A stretch of 64,000 nucleotides of DNA, from contig OX421494.1 of the NCBI GenBank assembly GCA_949126835.1, positions 55,184,358 to 55,248,357 of the forward strand, given 5' to 3'. A program made the translations under genes and the position numbers. This stretch comes from Anisus vortex (Eukaryota; Mollusca; Gastropoda; Planorbidae). Below, piece by piece: positions 22,239-35,200 of this stretch (position 1 is its first letter; each line of letters begins with the position of its first letter). The notes under the pieces were generated by a model that saw only the letters and a list, made by a program, of their open reading frames with translations, had not been told where the DNA came from and did not search any database.

Positions 22239-25200
22239 ATGGCTGCAACAGTGGACGATGTTCTATTAGAAGGAGATTTCTTTTTATTTCCTAAGAAAAA
22301 AGGAATTTACAAATTAACACTGACAAGACGTGGGCTATATTACACCCTGGTTTCAAATAACAACGTAGCTTATGAAGAAAAATGTATCCAACTAAGTGAC
22401 ATAATCGGATGCCATTGTTTAGAAAAAGGCGGAAATGTCACCCTCCCTGCAGCAGTACTCCCATCATCAGATTCCAAAGGCAAAGGGTCCAGGAATACAA
22501 AACTTCAGTTAGAAAAGGAACCAGAACTTCTGATTTTCCCCAGTCATTATTTCGTAAGAACTTCCGATGCCGAAACTTTCGGATTTGTAATTTATGCATA
22601 TCCATTTAAGAAAAAGATGTTTAGCAGCAAAACATCTCGGAATAGACAAGTGATAGCTTTTGAGGTTGTGCAGTCATCGGTGGATTCGATAGAAAAAAAG
22701 CGGAAAGAATCACTACAATGGCAAAAAATGATAAATGTTTTAGTCAGAGATCCACACATTTCCATAAACGGTAATTGCTTTTTTATACTACTACACATTT
22801 AATTTCTGTCTGATACTACTGATAGTCACATAGTTAAATACCGGTAGTAATAGTGTATTGTATGAGTAGGCCCTATGTTACTATGTTGTTGTTAGCCAGC
22901 TAGTCTCTAGTCTAAGTCTACTATAGACTGTAGGCGTGATTATGATTACCGTATATACTCGCGTATAAGTCGCACTTTTTTTACAGAAAATTTTGACCAA
23001 AAGTAGGGGTGCGACTTATACACCCGACACTGTTTTTAAAAAGTTCAAAAAACATCACTACTCTGTCATAAAATTTCTTTCATAACCCGTATAGTTGATT
23101 GTAGTGATGTAGAATTACTAGGATATGCCTAGGCCGACATTTTACATTTAGAAAACTTTCGTCTGTGTAAATATTACTATCTATATATAACTGAAATTGA
23201 AATGGACAAATATTTTAGTTTTTTCCGACACCCACCCTCTTTTCTTTTGAACTTTTGGGCCGATTGTATATTGCCGAAACGTAGCGTAAGTTTAAAGGCG
23301 GCATTTTTTTTGGTAGGCTTATTGAACGCATATTACAGTATGGAAAGAATTGTAAATGTATGAAAGCCTGTCTATGTAGGTAGGCCAATAAGCGTAAGAT
23401 TCGTTTTATTTAGTATTTAAGGTCTAGGCTTATAGGCTATAGCCTACTAATAAAGCAGTGTTGAGCATTCCGATAAGACCGCCCCAGGTCTAGGCGATGT
23501 TTCCAAAAGTACAATCGGCAGATGGACGCGCGAAATGTCAATAGTGTGTTTTATTTTTCATTAGTTGCGTGTAAGAGTTGAAAAAAACACAGCTTATTAT
23601 TTGTCGATCGCGCAGACGCACTTGAAATCATTACAAACAATGTTAATGGTAATTAGGACACATGTATAGCGTCATAAATGCCGGCGCCTCCCAGTCTCCA
23701 GTCTAGGCGACATTGAGTCTAATGACGTACTTCAAAGACTTTTTTATGTGTAGGATAGGAACTTGTGTAGGGAAAGACTTAGATGAAGAAACACATACCT
23801 TACTTTTCCATCTCACTAATGTCTGTAGGCCATTGCTCGGTTGTTTAAAATAAATGAAGCCCTGCCTTTATTCGATTATGTTTGCCTTATGCACGATTAA
23901 AACAATTTTTTAAGGAAAGTTTCCAAACTAAGGTGAATATTTAGTAACTTTTATGTTTAAAAGTTATGCATTTTTGAGATATTAAAAGGCAGTGTAACCC
24001 GGGAAGTCGGGGTGCGACTTATGCGCGGGTCAATGACAACATATAAGAAAAAAAAACTTAAACTAGGGGTGCGACTTATACACCGGTGCGACTTATACGC
24101 GAGTATATACGGTATGTATTAATATTAATATTATATAGGTAGCAATTAATTAAAAAGTGATTAAATCGAGCATAATATAGGCCATTATATTATTATTATA
24201 ATTATCTGAAACTATAAGCTATAGTAATATATAGGGCTGCGCTAAGGATATATGGCATATATGGCCATACCCTGGTTAGAAACACTAATTTTGCCCTTCC
24301 CCCATTTTTGGTAAGATACCAGGAACCTTTGGCGTCCCTTTTCTTGTTAAGAAGCTCCGTTACCGCAATGCTGGTAATATTAGGCCTATATAATGATAAA
24401 AATGGTATCATTTACTAGTTTGTGATCCTATCAACCAATGAAATATAGGCCCCTACTTATAATTTTTTTCCAAAATCTATTCACAGTTATTTTACATGGC
24501 AGGGTAAGCCAAAATGACATAGTTCATACTATTTCAAAATTGATTAGGATTTATAAAAAGAATAATTTTAATTGTTAAAAAGTACTGTAAATTAGTGTCT
24601 GAACTGTATTTTATGATGATTTGAGCCAATCTCACAAGATTCTATAAATGTTTCCTTTTTAAAACAATACATCCATTATCTACTTTAGGGAAATAAATGT
24701 TAGTATAAATTTTGTCACTTTAAAAACATATTATACCATTATCATTAATGTAGGGTAGAAAGTAACAAAATAAATAAAGTATCCAGGCGGACAGGTTGAT
24801 CCATCAGGTCATTGATGGAACGTTCACCAGTTTTTGTGACCACAGCATACGAGGGGATTGTGTGGCCGGCACAATGCCCAGGCGCCTTTAATTTACCGGA
24901 GCCGGTTAGACTCAGGGACACCCTCCAGACCCGATAACAAATCCTAGTCTTCACCAGGATTTGAACCCAGGACCTTCGTTACGCAAGTCAAACTGTCTGC
25001 CGCTCTTAAATTATTCAATTTCAGTTTATTGTTTAGCATTCCTTCTTTACCAATGCCAAGTCAGTTACATTAATAAAGTAAGCCTAGGCCTTAGTTTGCA
25101 AATTATAAATTATTGCACCTCCTCTTACTCTATTTGGCAACTGTTAATTATCTCACTAATCTCTGTACTGGTACTAATTAAGAAATGAGCAATGCAAATG

Positions 25201-28200
25201 ACAAATATATGAAGGAAAGGTAAAAATAGTTAATGGTGAATGTATCCTACTGGTATTTAGGCCTACTTCATAAATACAGGTACATATAAATACACATAGG
25301 CGAACCAAATTGTCAATTATAATTAGCACTTAATTATCAGAGTGATTATACAGCACAATAGATGAGATGTGTCTAAATTTAGAGCAATATTTTCACTAAT
25401 GCCATGATAGTCAACTTAACTTATAAGTTTTAAAGTTCTTAGGGCTAATAAGGCTTCATTCGTCAGTGTCTTTGGTTACAGCATACAAGGGGATTGTGTG
25501 GCTAGCAATCCTACCATTGTACTAATATAATGTGTTGATAATGAGAAAAGTTGTAATAGTAATAATAAATAGAGCATTAAATTCTAAGCTTTTCAATACA
25601 ACACAATAACAATCTATTCTAATACTAGGCCTACTTAGAAAGACAGAGATAAAAACAATCGCCGGTAATTTTTTTTGTTTGCAAGGACAAATACATATTT
25701 ATTAAAGTAATTATCTTTCTTTTAGAGTGTCTGCCGTGCATGAACAAACGAGGAAAATCAACTACATTATTTAAAACTTTAACTCTAAACATAAAGCAAT
25801 AAGTGTCGCAAACCATTGATACAATTGTCTCCTGTTATATGAATCAGTCAAGATTGAAATAAAAATGGGAAGACAATTTTTGCAAGTGTTTGCTAAAATA
25901 CTACCAAAAAAGCTTTTTAGGACACAAAAAAGACAAATGTATTGATGTACAAAATAAAATATTATCCTTTAACTTCAATAGTTTATGCTATTAAAAACAA
26001 TGTCACTATTAATATGTTTTTTGTTTTAAATATCACATTCTATGACAATGTACTAAACAGTCCTCTATGTTGACCAATATTTGATCAGATCTTTATGACT
26101 GTGTGCTGCCGCCAAGAGGCAAGCTCCTAATTCTGATCAACCCGCACAGCGGACCAGGAAAAGCTTATACAATCTTCAAAAACGACATTGTGCCAATGTT
26201 ATATGAAGCAAACATTCCATACACAGCTATAATTACAGGCAAGTGTTTGTAATTTATAATATGTTGTACCTCTTCTCGTGTGACAGTGATTGGGCCATGT
26301 TATTTATATTGAGTTTTGTAGTGACAACAATATTATCTGTAAGATAGTTATTTTAGTGACACCAATATTATCTCTGTGACAGATCATGTTTTGTCAGATA
26401 GTTATTGTAATAGTGACACCAATATTTTCTCTGTGACAGATTGTGTTTTGACAGATAGTTATTGTAGTAGTGACACCAATATTTTCTCTGTGACAGATCA
26501 TGCAGGCCATGCCAGTGAATTGATGAGAGAAATTAACTTCTCTGATTGGTATGGAGTTGTGATAGTATCTGGAGATGGTCTTATATTTGAGGTGAAATGT
26601 TTTTTTCTTTTTTTTTGTGCTTTCTTTTTTTATGCAACTATAATCCATTTTGACCAGTTCATTGATGTGTATCTTCACAATTTGCAAGTCTTGCTTTAAA
26701 TTTAAAAAAAAAATTGTTTAATAAGAAGAAACATACTTGTAGTACTTGTAGCTTTTTTTTAAATTGTATATATAATCTTTGCTTTTGTGGCAGCCAGGAA
26801 AATCTGAAGGCTGACCGACCCACTTCCGTTCATCATATTGAGATGAAACTTGGTACATAAAAGGATTCCTGCACCAAATATAGAACTAAATACCAGGAGC
26901 TTTTCAGGAGAAAAAATATAATATCCGGAGGATATGACGAAAAAATCGACAAGCGTAAATGATCAAAAAGAACAAAACAGATTCTCCGTGGTGAAAAAAA
27001 ATATTTGTATACAATATAAGCAGGAGGAAAAATATAATTCAACAGGTTGCAAATATAATTTTAAAAAAAAGTTCACTCACTGTAGGCCCTACACACTAAA
27101 AGTTGAGTCCAAAGGTATTAATTACTGTACACATAACCTTTATTTATGTAGCCTACAGATCTACTCAAAATAATATCCAAGACAGAACTAACTCAACCTT
27201 AATTTATGTAGCCTGCAGATCTACTCAAAATAATATCCAAGACAGAACTAACTCAACTTTAATTTATGTAGCCTGCAGATCTACTCAAACTAATATCCAA
27301 GATAGAACTAACTCAACCTTGATCAATGTAGCCTGCAGGTCTACTCAAATAACAACGCACGCAATGACATGAGAGACTTTCAGTAACACATGCTGAGTGC
27401 TGAGGTACCAAATGCAAACGCTCCATATTTTAAAATTTCAGGACTTTTTCATTAGATTTTTAAATTTCAGGAGGATTTCAGGACCTCCTGAAATTCCAAT
27501 AGGCCATGGGAACCCTGCACATGACATAAGACTTGTTGCCGATGACAACACAGTCTTTCAAAATTTTAATCATCACCCCCTAAAAATCTATTTTTATTTT
27601 CCAATGGTATTCTTGGCTTGATTCAAAAGTTTTGGCCACCAAAAAATTCATATAAATAAGGATCAGGGATTTACTTATAATTATAACTGACCTTTCCCAA
27701 AAGTAGTTTCTTGTCAGTGATAGAGTGAAAGGAATCATCCACACACACACTATCATATACTGTAATATGCCTACCGGTTAATTCATTATAATTCACTTAT
27801 ACCCTTGTATCATAATTTTAATAATCAACATATTCATATCTGTTGTCTAATTGAAAATTTAAAAAAAATTGACTTCGACTTCAAACAGAATATTAATACG
27901 GTATTAGGAATGCTGCTAAAATTAAGAAAATTAACCTAATAACATTCTCAGAAGAATTTATTTAAAAAAAAAAACTCATGCTTTTTAGAGTTTAATTATT
28001 GAACTAAAACTTAAAAACAAACAAACAAATGATGAAGTTATTGATTGCCGAAATCTCTACATTGAATGCATTTGTCTTTCCGAGGGTAATTTAACTTTTA
28101 AATTTGCAATATAATAATATCTCAAGTAACTCCACTAACCCATAAATTAATGTTTAACCAAATGCTCCAATTGACTCTTAATCTTAGACTATCAATGGCA

Positions 28201-30190
28201 TCATGCAGAGAGAAGATTGGGCATCTTCAGTCAATGTGCCCGTCGGTTGTTTACCTGGTGGATCAGGAAATGCCTTGTGTTGTTCTATCAACTATGCAGC
28301 AGGGTGAGTACCGGTAATGTACAAGTGTCACCTTAATGATTTAATCTTAAACTTAAAGCACTACACAAGTTGTTGGTATTTGATTGACATAGAGTCATAG
28401 TATAGAGTACCGTACTTGTATTTTTGTATTAAAAAGTTGTATGACAAATGAACCAAGTTTACAATTTCCAACCCTGTTTTAAACAAATTTTTTTCAGAGA
28501 GCCCCTGGACTCCATGGTTCTACATTCCACATTTATTCTGACCAAACATCGAGTTGTCCCCATGGATCTTGTTGTTGTACAAATACCTAACCAGACAATC
28601 TTTTCTTTCCTCTCTGTGACGTGGGGAATAATGGCAGACATTGACTATGAAAGTGAAAGATATAGGAATCTAGGAGAAGCTAGGTTCACACTTGGTGCAC
28701 TGAAAAGAATTGTTAGTAAGTAAATGAGGGCATTTGGTTTCTATTTTATAACAAAATAACTGGATTTAACTACTTGACTAGATTGTTGCCAGTAATTATA
28801 ATACCCTATATGTTACAGACGCTCCTTCTATACTACCGGTATAAAGAAGATTTATTGCGTCCTACCTCATCCATGGCCTGAGTTTAGTCTTGCATTTTTA
28901 TTAGTGTTTTAGATGATGTTAAGTTACTGGTTTTCCTGGTTTGTTCAGACAAACAATTCCATGCCCTGATGCCACTCGAGAAGGAAGAGTACTTATAATA
29001 CGTATATGCATTTTTTCTCAAATAAGGGAAGAAGTGTTTTTGTCCTTATGTTTATATGAGCATTGTAATATTGTAACAGATTGGGTTATATTCCTAAATT
29101 TAAAGCCTGGTGTATTAAGTATTATGACTACTTTTTACTCTTTGCCTTTTTGTCCTCTTCTAGGTTTAGTGATCTAATTAATAACACAACTTTTTTATTT
29201 CATTATTTGTACGAGCCATAATGATGATTTAATCCCATTAATCTCTCAATATTTTCAGGTCTGCGTACATACAGAGGCAGGATTTCCTTTTTACCAGTAG
29301 CAGAATACACACCCAATGAGGCTGCACAGCAAAAGAAGGTGCTGTCAAAAATACGCAGGTTTTCCTTGAGAAGTCGAGGGGGTAGCAAGAGCACACTAGA
29401 TAGCACAAGTCAGGATGGCAGCTCACCCAAAACAAGAAAACGATGTCACACAGGAGACTCTGGGGAACATTTACATGCCGAAGGTGACCCCCAGGTCGAT
29501 GAATTCAAAGCTGTGAACGTGGCAGAAAATGGAGATGAACCAGCCAATCAAAAGAAAACCGATGATGGGAGTGGTGACAAACCAGAAGTGTTGGATGCTT
29601 TAAACAAATGCACAAATGGCACAGAGAGTGAAGACCTGCCACCTGACAACAACAGAAATGCTATACATGAAAACGGGGCAGTTCGCCCCAAGAGTACTTC
29701 ACAGTCAGACGATGACAGCCGCAACATGACCATACTGTCAGAGGCTCAGGCCATTAAAGTGGAGACGTACATGGGGAAGAAATCTGACTTCTCCCCAGTA
29801 CCAACGCCTCTGTTGCCAGCCATGGACCAGGAAGTGCCGGAAAGCTGGGTCAGCCTAGAGGGTGGATTCATCCTGGTAGCCGGCGTGTACCAAACACACC
29901 TGGGCAGCGACATGCTGGCAGCCCCAGATGCCCACCTCTGTGACGGCCACATCAACCTGATGATGGTCAGAGAAGGGATCTCAAGAAATGCCTTGCTCAA
30001 TTTGTTTTTGTCATTTGGTCAAGGTGGCCATGTTCATTCTCCGTTTGTGGAAAGTGTCAAGGTCCTGGCATTTCGTCTGGAGCCAGAAACTAAAAGTGGT
30101 AATATAATGATAGACGGTGAAAGATTTGACCCATGCCCACTTCAGGCGCAAATATTACCGGGACTGGCCAGAGTAATGGCCATACAGTAA
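22239..30190 (+). CDS. SPHK: Sphingosine kinase, 6 coding exons
   Basis: Coding exons: 22239-22770, 26089-26238, 26497-26591, 28188-28303, 28498-28715, 29259-30190. Phases agree throughout (680 aa). The ATG at 22239 sits in AAAATGGCTG; the upstream in-frame sequence lacks another ATG. The protein phosphorylates sphingosine to sphingosine-1-phosphate with ATP, acting in the cytosol and at membranes. Diagnostic motifs are ILINPHSGPGK (192-202), VSGDG (nucleotide loop, 251-255), PGGSGNA (282-288), WGIMADIDYESERYRNLG and LRTYRGRISFLP. After a variable, polar linker of about 160 residues (398-560), the conserved C-terminal half resumes (WVSLEGGF, then GHINLMMVR, and IDGE near 656). The long linker is reminiscent of vertebrate SPHK2. 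Intron 2 has a GC donor (GCAAGT at 26239) and three tandem acceptors. Confidence 0.93.
22949..24112. mobile_element. TA-flanked TIR element (Tc1/mariner-like MITE) in sphingosine kinase intron 1
   Basis: Perfect inverted termini of about 27 bp begin CCGTATATACTCGCGTATAA, and the element is flanked by TA on both sides. Subterminal repeats of GGGGTGCGACTTATAC occur near both ends. There is no transposase. The central part (about 23280-23870) is an inverted relative of 5575-6670, inside the hAT-type element. Confidence 0.8.
24773..25000 (-). mobile_element. SINE family C, antisense, in sphingosine kinase intron 1
   Basis: The left end matches the SINE 3' region (AAAGTATCCAGGCGGACAGG). The right end carries the inverse tRNA-like B box (AGGATTTGAACCCAGGACC) and head. 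Confidence 0.75.
25438..25510 (-). mobile_element. SINE family C fragment
   Basis: A short stretch, GTTACAGCATACAAGGGGAT through TGTGTGGCTAGCA, matches the middle of the other antisense copies. Confidence 0.45.
26290..26496 (+). repeat. 57-bp tandem repeats carrying the sphingosine kinase exon 3 acceptor
   Basis: The block TCTCTGTGACAG followed by AT, the intron 2 acceptor plus exon start, occurs at 26382/26383, 26439/26440 and 26496/26497, exactly 57 bp apart. A more diverged partial unit lies further left. The plus frame entering exon 3 is open across the two extra copies, so use of an upstream AG would add 19 or 38 residues without a stop. The last copy is the one matching the kinase family (ITDHAGHA). 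Confidence 0.9.
27138..27350 (+). repeat. 60-bp tandem repeat, about four copies, in sphingosine kinase intron 3
   Basis: The unit contains TTTATGTAGCCTGCAGATCT, ACTCAAAATAATATCCAAGA and CAGAACTAACTCAAC. It lies well inside the intron, away from either splice site. The 60-bp period keeps a short frame open, but no family is recognised and I treat it as non-coding. Confidence 0.8.
28812..29085 (-). mobile_element. LINE family A 3' end, antisense, in sphingosine kinase intron 5
   Basis: From the left it reads ACAGACGCTCCTTCTAT, GCGTCCTACCTCATCCATGG and TTACTGGTTTTCCTGGTTTG. On the minus strand this is the RT C-terminal block plus the 3' tail. Confidence 0.65.
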
Positions 30191-30376
30191 ACACTTCTTA
30201 AACATTTAGAACAAAAATATAATTTCTTATCCATGTTTCTGAATAACTTTATTATATTTATATGGTCCTAAGTTTTATATTTTACAAATATTTATTCCAT
30301 TTACAGAATGTTTCATGACATCATTTGTGATATCATCTAAGTTTTTACAATATTTTTATATATATTTAGATGCTTA

Positions 30377-30382
30377 AATAAA
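30377..30382 (+). terminator. Candidate polyadenylation signal of sphingosine kinase
   Basis: AATAAA lies 187 bp after the stop codon and about 40 bp before the LTR retrotransposon insertion point. Confidence 0.55.
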
Positions 30383-30422
30383 ACATTGTCTATTTTACAT
30401 ATATAAATTATATCAATTGTTT

Positions 30423-30426
30423 ATAG
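30423..30426. repeat. Target-site duplication of the LTR retrotransposon (left copy)
   Basis: ATAG abuts the left LTR and is repeated at 38497-38500. One further T also matches, so the duplication could be read as 5 bp (ATAGT) with the LTR one base shorter. Confidence 0.75.
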
Positions 30427-31463
30427 TATTACAAGGCAATTTATTCACCATAATAAATTATGGATGAGACCTTCTATTTATATCACACAGGTATAATTAT
30501 GATTTATAATGTTATTACGGCTAGAGCCCCCATTCAATTTATGAAAATAATAGTTATAGTATTGTTATTATTAGTGTGAGTATCCTTGTATTAGTGAAGA
30601 TCTTATTATATCATTCTGAAGTTTATTTGTAGTTGTCTAGAGTATTCCGTGGTTCTTAGTATCCCCTGGCAATTCACATAGCGTAGTTTTAGAGTTTTCA
30701 GTTAATTTGCTTCATGTATAATTATTTATGTGGCTCATATTATACAGCAAGAACCTCGATGTCGAGTGGTAGTGTAGATTATTAATATAGTTGAATAAAT
30801 ATTACACATACACACATGTATATAACTTTGAAATATCGACGTTAACCAAGTTGTGTAGAAAGCAACGATAAATTTGGTTTAATTTACAACATCAATCCAG
30901 TAGGAATCCAAATAATATTATATACACAATCAAGAAATACACATATTCCAATTAGTAATGAATATCCTCAATGAACATATAGCATTGTAGTTAATAGTAG
31001 GATAATAAATTTTCCATCATACAAATCAAATAGAAACGATACTCAGAGCGGAGAATATTTGATGTTACTAGATCGAATGCAAGCCAAGAACTGACTAAAA
31101 GTGTCGAATTGCGTAGAAATATATTACGGGTCAATCGTTGGAAAAACCAGACAGCCTAGTGACACGAGAATTTTAATCAAGCCCGCATGTTGACTACGTG
31201 ATCAGATACTTTTTATTAAGAACAAGCAATATTGCTCTAACAAAATAAGGAGAGACCGGACGACCTTGACATGCTGTATTCGCGTGCACAGTTCATGTTT
31301 TTTTATCGAGGTTAATAAAAAACAATAATGCTCAAATTAGGTTAGGAAAAACCCGGGGGAAACTTTGAGCTGAGAAATATTTTATATCGTTTAAACGCAA
31401 TTCGCTTAAATGATTTAGTTGGTTTATTAACATTACAATGTAGGGAATTTACGTTTCGTAACA
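30427..31463 (-). repeat. 3' LTR (element orientation)
   Basis: 1037 bp, essentially identical to the copy at 37459-38496. In element orientation a TATA-like GATATAAATAG lies at 30484-30474, and an AATAAA lies very near the LTR end (minus strand of CAATTTATTC, about 30440). Confidence 0.93.
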
Positions 31464-32245
31464 GTCGCCCGTACCAAAAGGAAAAGAACATTGCATACTA
31501 AACAATAGAAGTGTGCAATTTCTTTTAGAACCGCCTGCACTTAACTTTAGTTCTAAACAATATACAAAAAAAACTGACTCCACCTGGGTAGTCCGTTAAA
31601 TAAGACAAGTAAGGGAAATAATTTATTCTATTAAACCCTCATCATATAGGATCTCAAGTTATCCTTAGACCATAACACATGTTCGCGTCATTAAAAAAAT
31701 TATACTCTCTGAGATATCATTCCTTATAAACATCATCATCTTATTTATAAGGTAAAAATCAACATAACTAATGTTATCATATTAAACAATTCAATCATTA
31801 ATTAATTCAACTTAAATGAAATTAATATTTAAATAAACTTAAGAGTAAGAATTTAATCTTAAGTGTGTAAGCATGTGAAGTGTATGCACATTACTCTATT
31901 TTGGTTTTTACATAATCACAACTATAGTTTGATTGTTTCAAAATAAGGATGTACATTTCTGTTCATTCATTATCTTACCAATAAAGAAAAATTATGTTCA
32001 TAAATCCATAATATTTATGAGTAACTTATTAGGTTCTTTCTTTTTTTTTTTTTTTTTTCTACAACAATAATAATATTTGTTTTAGCAAATGGAAATATTC
32101 ATGGCATAAAATAAGGCATAAGATATTGCATAAAATAATCACAACACATTCATATATTCATGCATTTATATTTTAAATGATCCAATTCTCTTAGTTAGGA
32201 TTACCAGAATATATACATGTAGTTATCTATCCCCTTATACATTTG

Positions 32246-35200
32246 TTACATGCGCGATAGGGTGTCCGCGACGATGTTATCTTTTCCAGATAAGTGAGTT
32301 ATTTTTAAGTTGTAAGCTTGAATAAACAAACTCCATCTTAGAATGCGCTGATTTTGTTTGATGCGGGAAAGAAATACTAGTGGATTGTGATCAGTGAATA
32401 TCTCGATTGGGAACTGAGAACCATTTACATAGTAATTGAAATGTTTCAATGCTTGGATAAGTCCTAGTAATTCCTGCTCTATTGTGCTATAATTTACCTC
32501 ATGTGGGTTAAATTTTTTTGAACAAAAGCTAATGGGATGTTCAAGAGAATCATCTCCTATTTGTGAGATTACCGCGCCCATTCCTGTATTACACGAGTCT
32601 ACCGTTATTCTGAAGGGTTTAGTATAATCAGGTGAGACTAATACTGGTGCCTTGGTCAGTATGTCTTTTATATCATTAAAGGTTTGGTCACATTCCTGAG
32701 TCCACTTAAATTGATTTTTCTTTCTCAAGAGATTTGTCAAAGGGCAAGTGATAATAGAAAAGTTTTTACAAAACTTCCTGTAGTACCCGGCCATACCCAG
32801 AAATCCTCGAAGTTGTTTCTGCGTTTTAGGGACAGGGAATTCCTGTATAGCTTTGACTTTGGCATTCACTGGTTTTACTTTGCCATTACCCACTACATGA
32901 CCTAAATATTCAATTTCTGCATGGCAAAATTGACTTTTAACTAGGTTTATAGTAAGATTAGCCTGTTTTAGTTTTTGGAATAATAGGTTTAACTGATGTA
33001 GATGATCATTAAAGTTATTACTGAACACTACGATATCGTCCAGATATGCATGGCATTGTGGGATATCATGGATAATAGTGTTTATTAGTCTTTGAAAACT
33101 AGCTGGAGCATTGACCATTCCGAATGGCATTACTTTAAACTTATATAATCCATCAGGAGTAACAAAAGTTGATACCTCCTGAGCCCTATCTGTTAATGGG
33201 ATTTGGAAATAAGCTGTTAGTAAGTCAATCTTAGTTACATAGTTTGCAGTGCTTACTCTATCGATTAAATCATCTATCCGTGGTATGGGATACGAATCTG
33301 TTTTTGTCACTTGGTTTAATTTCCTATAGTCTACACAAAAGCGTAGTGAACCATCAGATTTGGGAACCAACACACATGGGGATGACCAATCACTGTTACT
33401 GTGAGTAATTATATCATTGCTCAGCATATAATCAATTTCTTTACGGATGTGTTCAAGTTGTATGGGATTAACCCTATACGGATGTTGTTTGAAAGGTTTA
33501 ACATTATCATCTTTAAAAACTACATCATGGGTAACCGAAGTTGTTTTGTTAGGAACATCACTAAACAAATTTACATGATCATAGATTAAACCCTTGATAG
33601 AAGTCTGTTCACCTAAGTCTAGATGTGCCAGTTTATCATTGAGGTTTTTAAGTGCTTCAGTGTTCTGAAGTTTACTTTCTATGATTGTCTTTTTAAATTT
33701 AGGCGGGGGTGTTTCAACAGTTTTGATAGCACTCACTGGCCTAATGTCAGTTTGTTCTTCCCTAACAACATAAGGTTTTAGCATGTTTATATGGCACAGT
33801 CTCTGTGTTTTCCTTCTATCAGGGGTTTTTACAAGGTATGTTACATCACTGATTTTATCTAAAACCTGATATGGTCCTGTATATTTTGCACTCAGGGGTT
33901 GTCCAGACAATTGGGTCAACATGAGGACTTTATCACCAGGATGGAAACATCGGGATCTGGCCTTGACATCATAGTACCCTTTCATTCTTTTCTGAGCCTG
34001 CAAAAGATTATCTTTAACATGATTAAAAGCATGATAGATTCTATTGCTAAATTGTTCCACATAAGCTACGAGTCCAGTCTCTTCATCAGAATTTAACAAG
34101 GTTTCCTGCAACAGTTTTAGAGGTCCTCGAACTGAATGTCCAAACACTAACTCGAACGGACTGAATCCAAGAGATTCCTGCACAGTTTCTCTAGTCGCGA
34201 AAAGAGCGAATGGAATACCGCGATCCCAGTCTTCAGTGTTCTCAAAACAGTATGTGCGGAGCATGGTTTTCAGAGTCTGATGATATCTTTCTAGGGCACC
34301 TTGGCTTTGCGGATGGTACGCAGTTGAAGTTGCATGTTGGATGCCTAGTTTCTTTAAGACCTGGTTAAACAGCTTTGATGTAAAGTTAGATCCTTGGTCT
34401 GACTGTATAGTCTTTGGAAGACCGTATCTTGAACAAAATGCAATCAGTGCGTCAGATATCTTATCTGCGTTAATGGTGCGTAGCGGAATAGCTTCAGGGT
34501 ATCTCGTGGCAGTGCACATTATAGTGAATAAGTACTGGTGTCCTGTCTTTGTTTTAGGCAAAGGACCTACACAGTCTATTAGCAAGTGGCTAAATGGTTC
34601 TGCAAAGGCAGGTATTGGCTTTAGAGGTGCTACCGGTATAGTCTGGTTAGGTTTACCAACTATCTGGCATGTATTGCATGACTTGCAGTATTTTGTGACG
34701 TCACGATGTAGTCCAGGCCAATAGAAGTACGGAAGAATTCGACGGTAAGTCTTGTTCACTCCTAGATGACCAGCATATGGCGTGTCATGAGCCATGTGTA
34801 AGATGTCATTACGATATATGGCTGGTACCACAATCTGACTTCCTTCTCTGCAATTGTCATTATCACATTTCACATCTCTCCATTTTTGCATTAATATTCC
34901 CTCCTTCAGAAAAAATCCATTTCCTTTAATTTCTGCCTCCTGTTCAGTTATCACCTTTTTCTTCAGGTGTTTAATTCCTGAATCTCTATTCTGTTCTAAT
35001 AGGAGTAATTGTCGAGGTGACAAATTACTTTCAGTAGTCTTGACTGAGGGACCACTCAAAATGTCAGCCAGGAAAGTTGCCTGTAGGTCAATCTCTGGTT
35101 CTATTTTTGACTTTGACATGGTTTCGACAGACTTTTGTTGTTGGGCCATACCTCTCGTGACGATGCATATAGGTTTGATAAAGCTCTCACTTTTATTGAG

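Noticed and set aside
26376..26699. 107-codon plus-strand frame as a separate gene
   Set aside because: It is sphingosine kinase exon 3 (26497-26591) extended upstream through tandem copies of its acceptor and downstream into the intron.
27103..27372. 89-codon repeat frame in a kinase intron
   Set aside because: Its openness follows from a 60-bp tandem repeat; no family signal.
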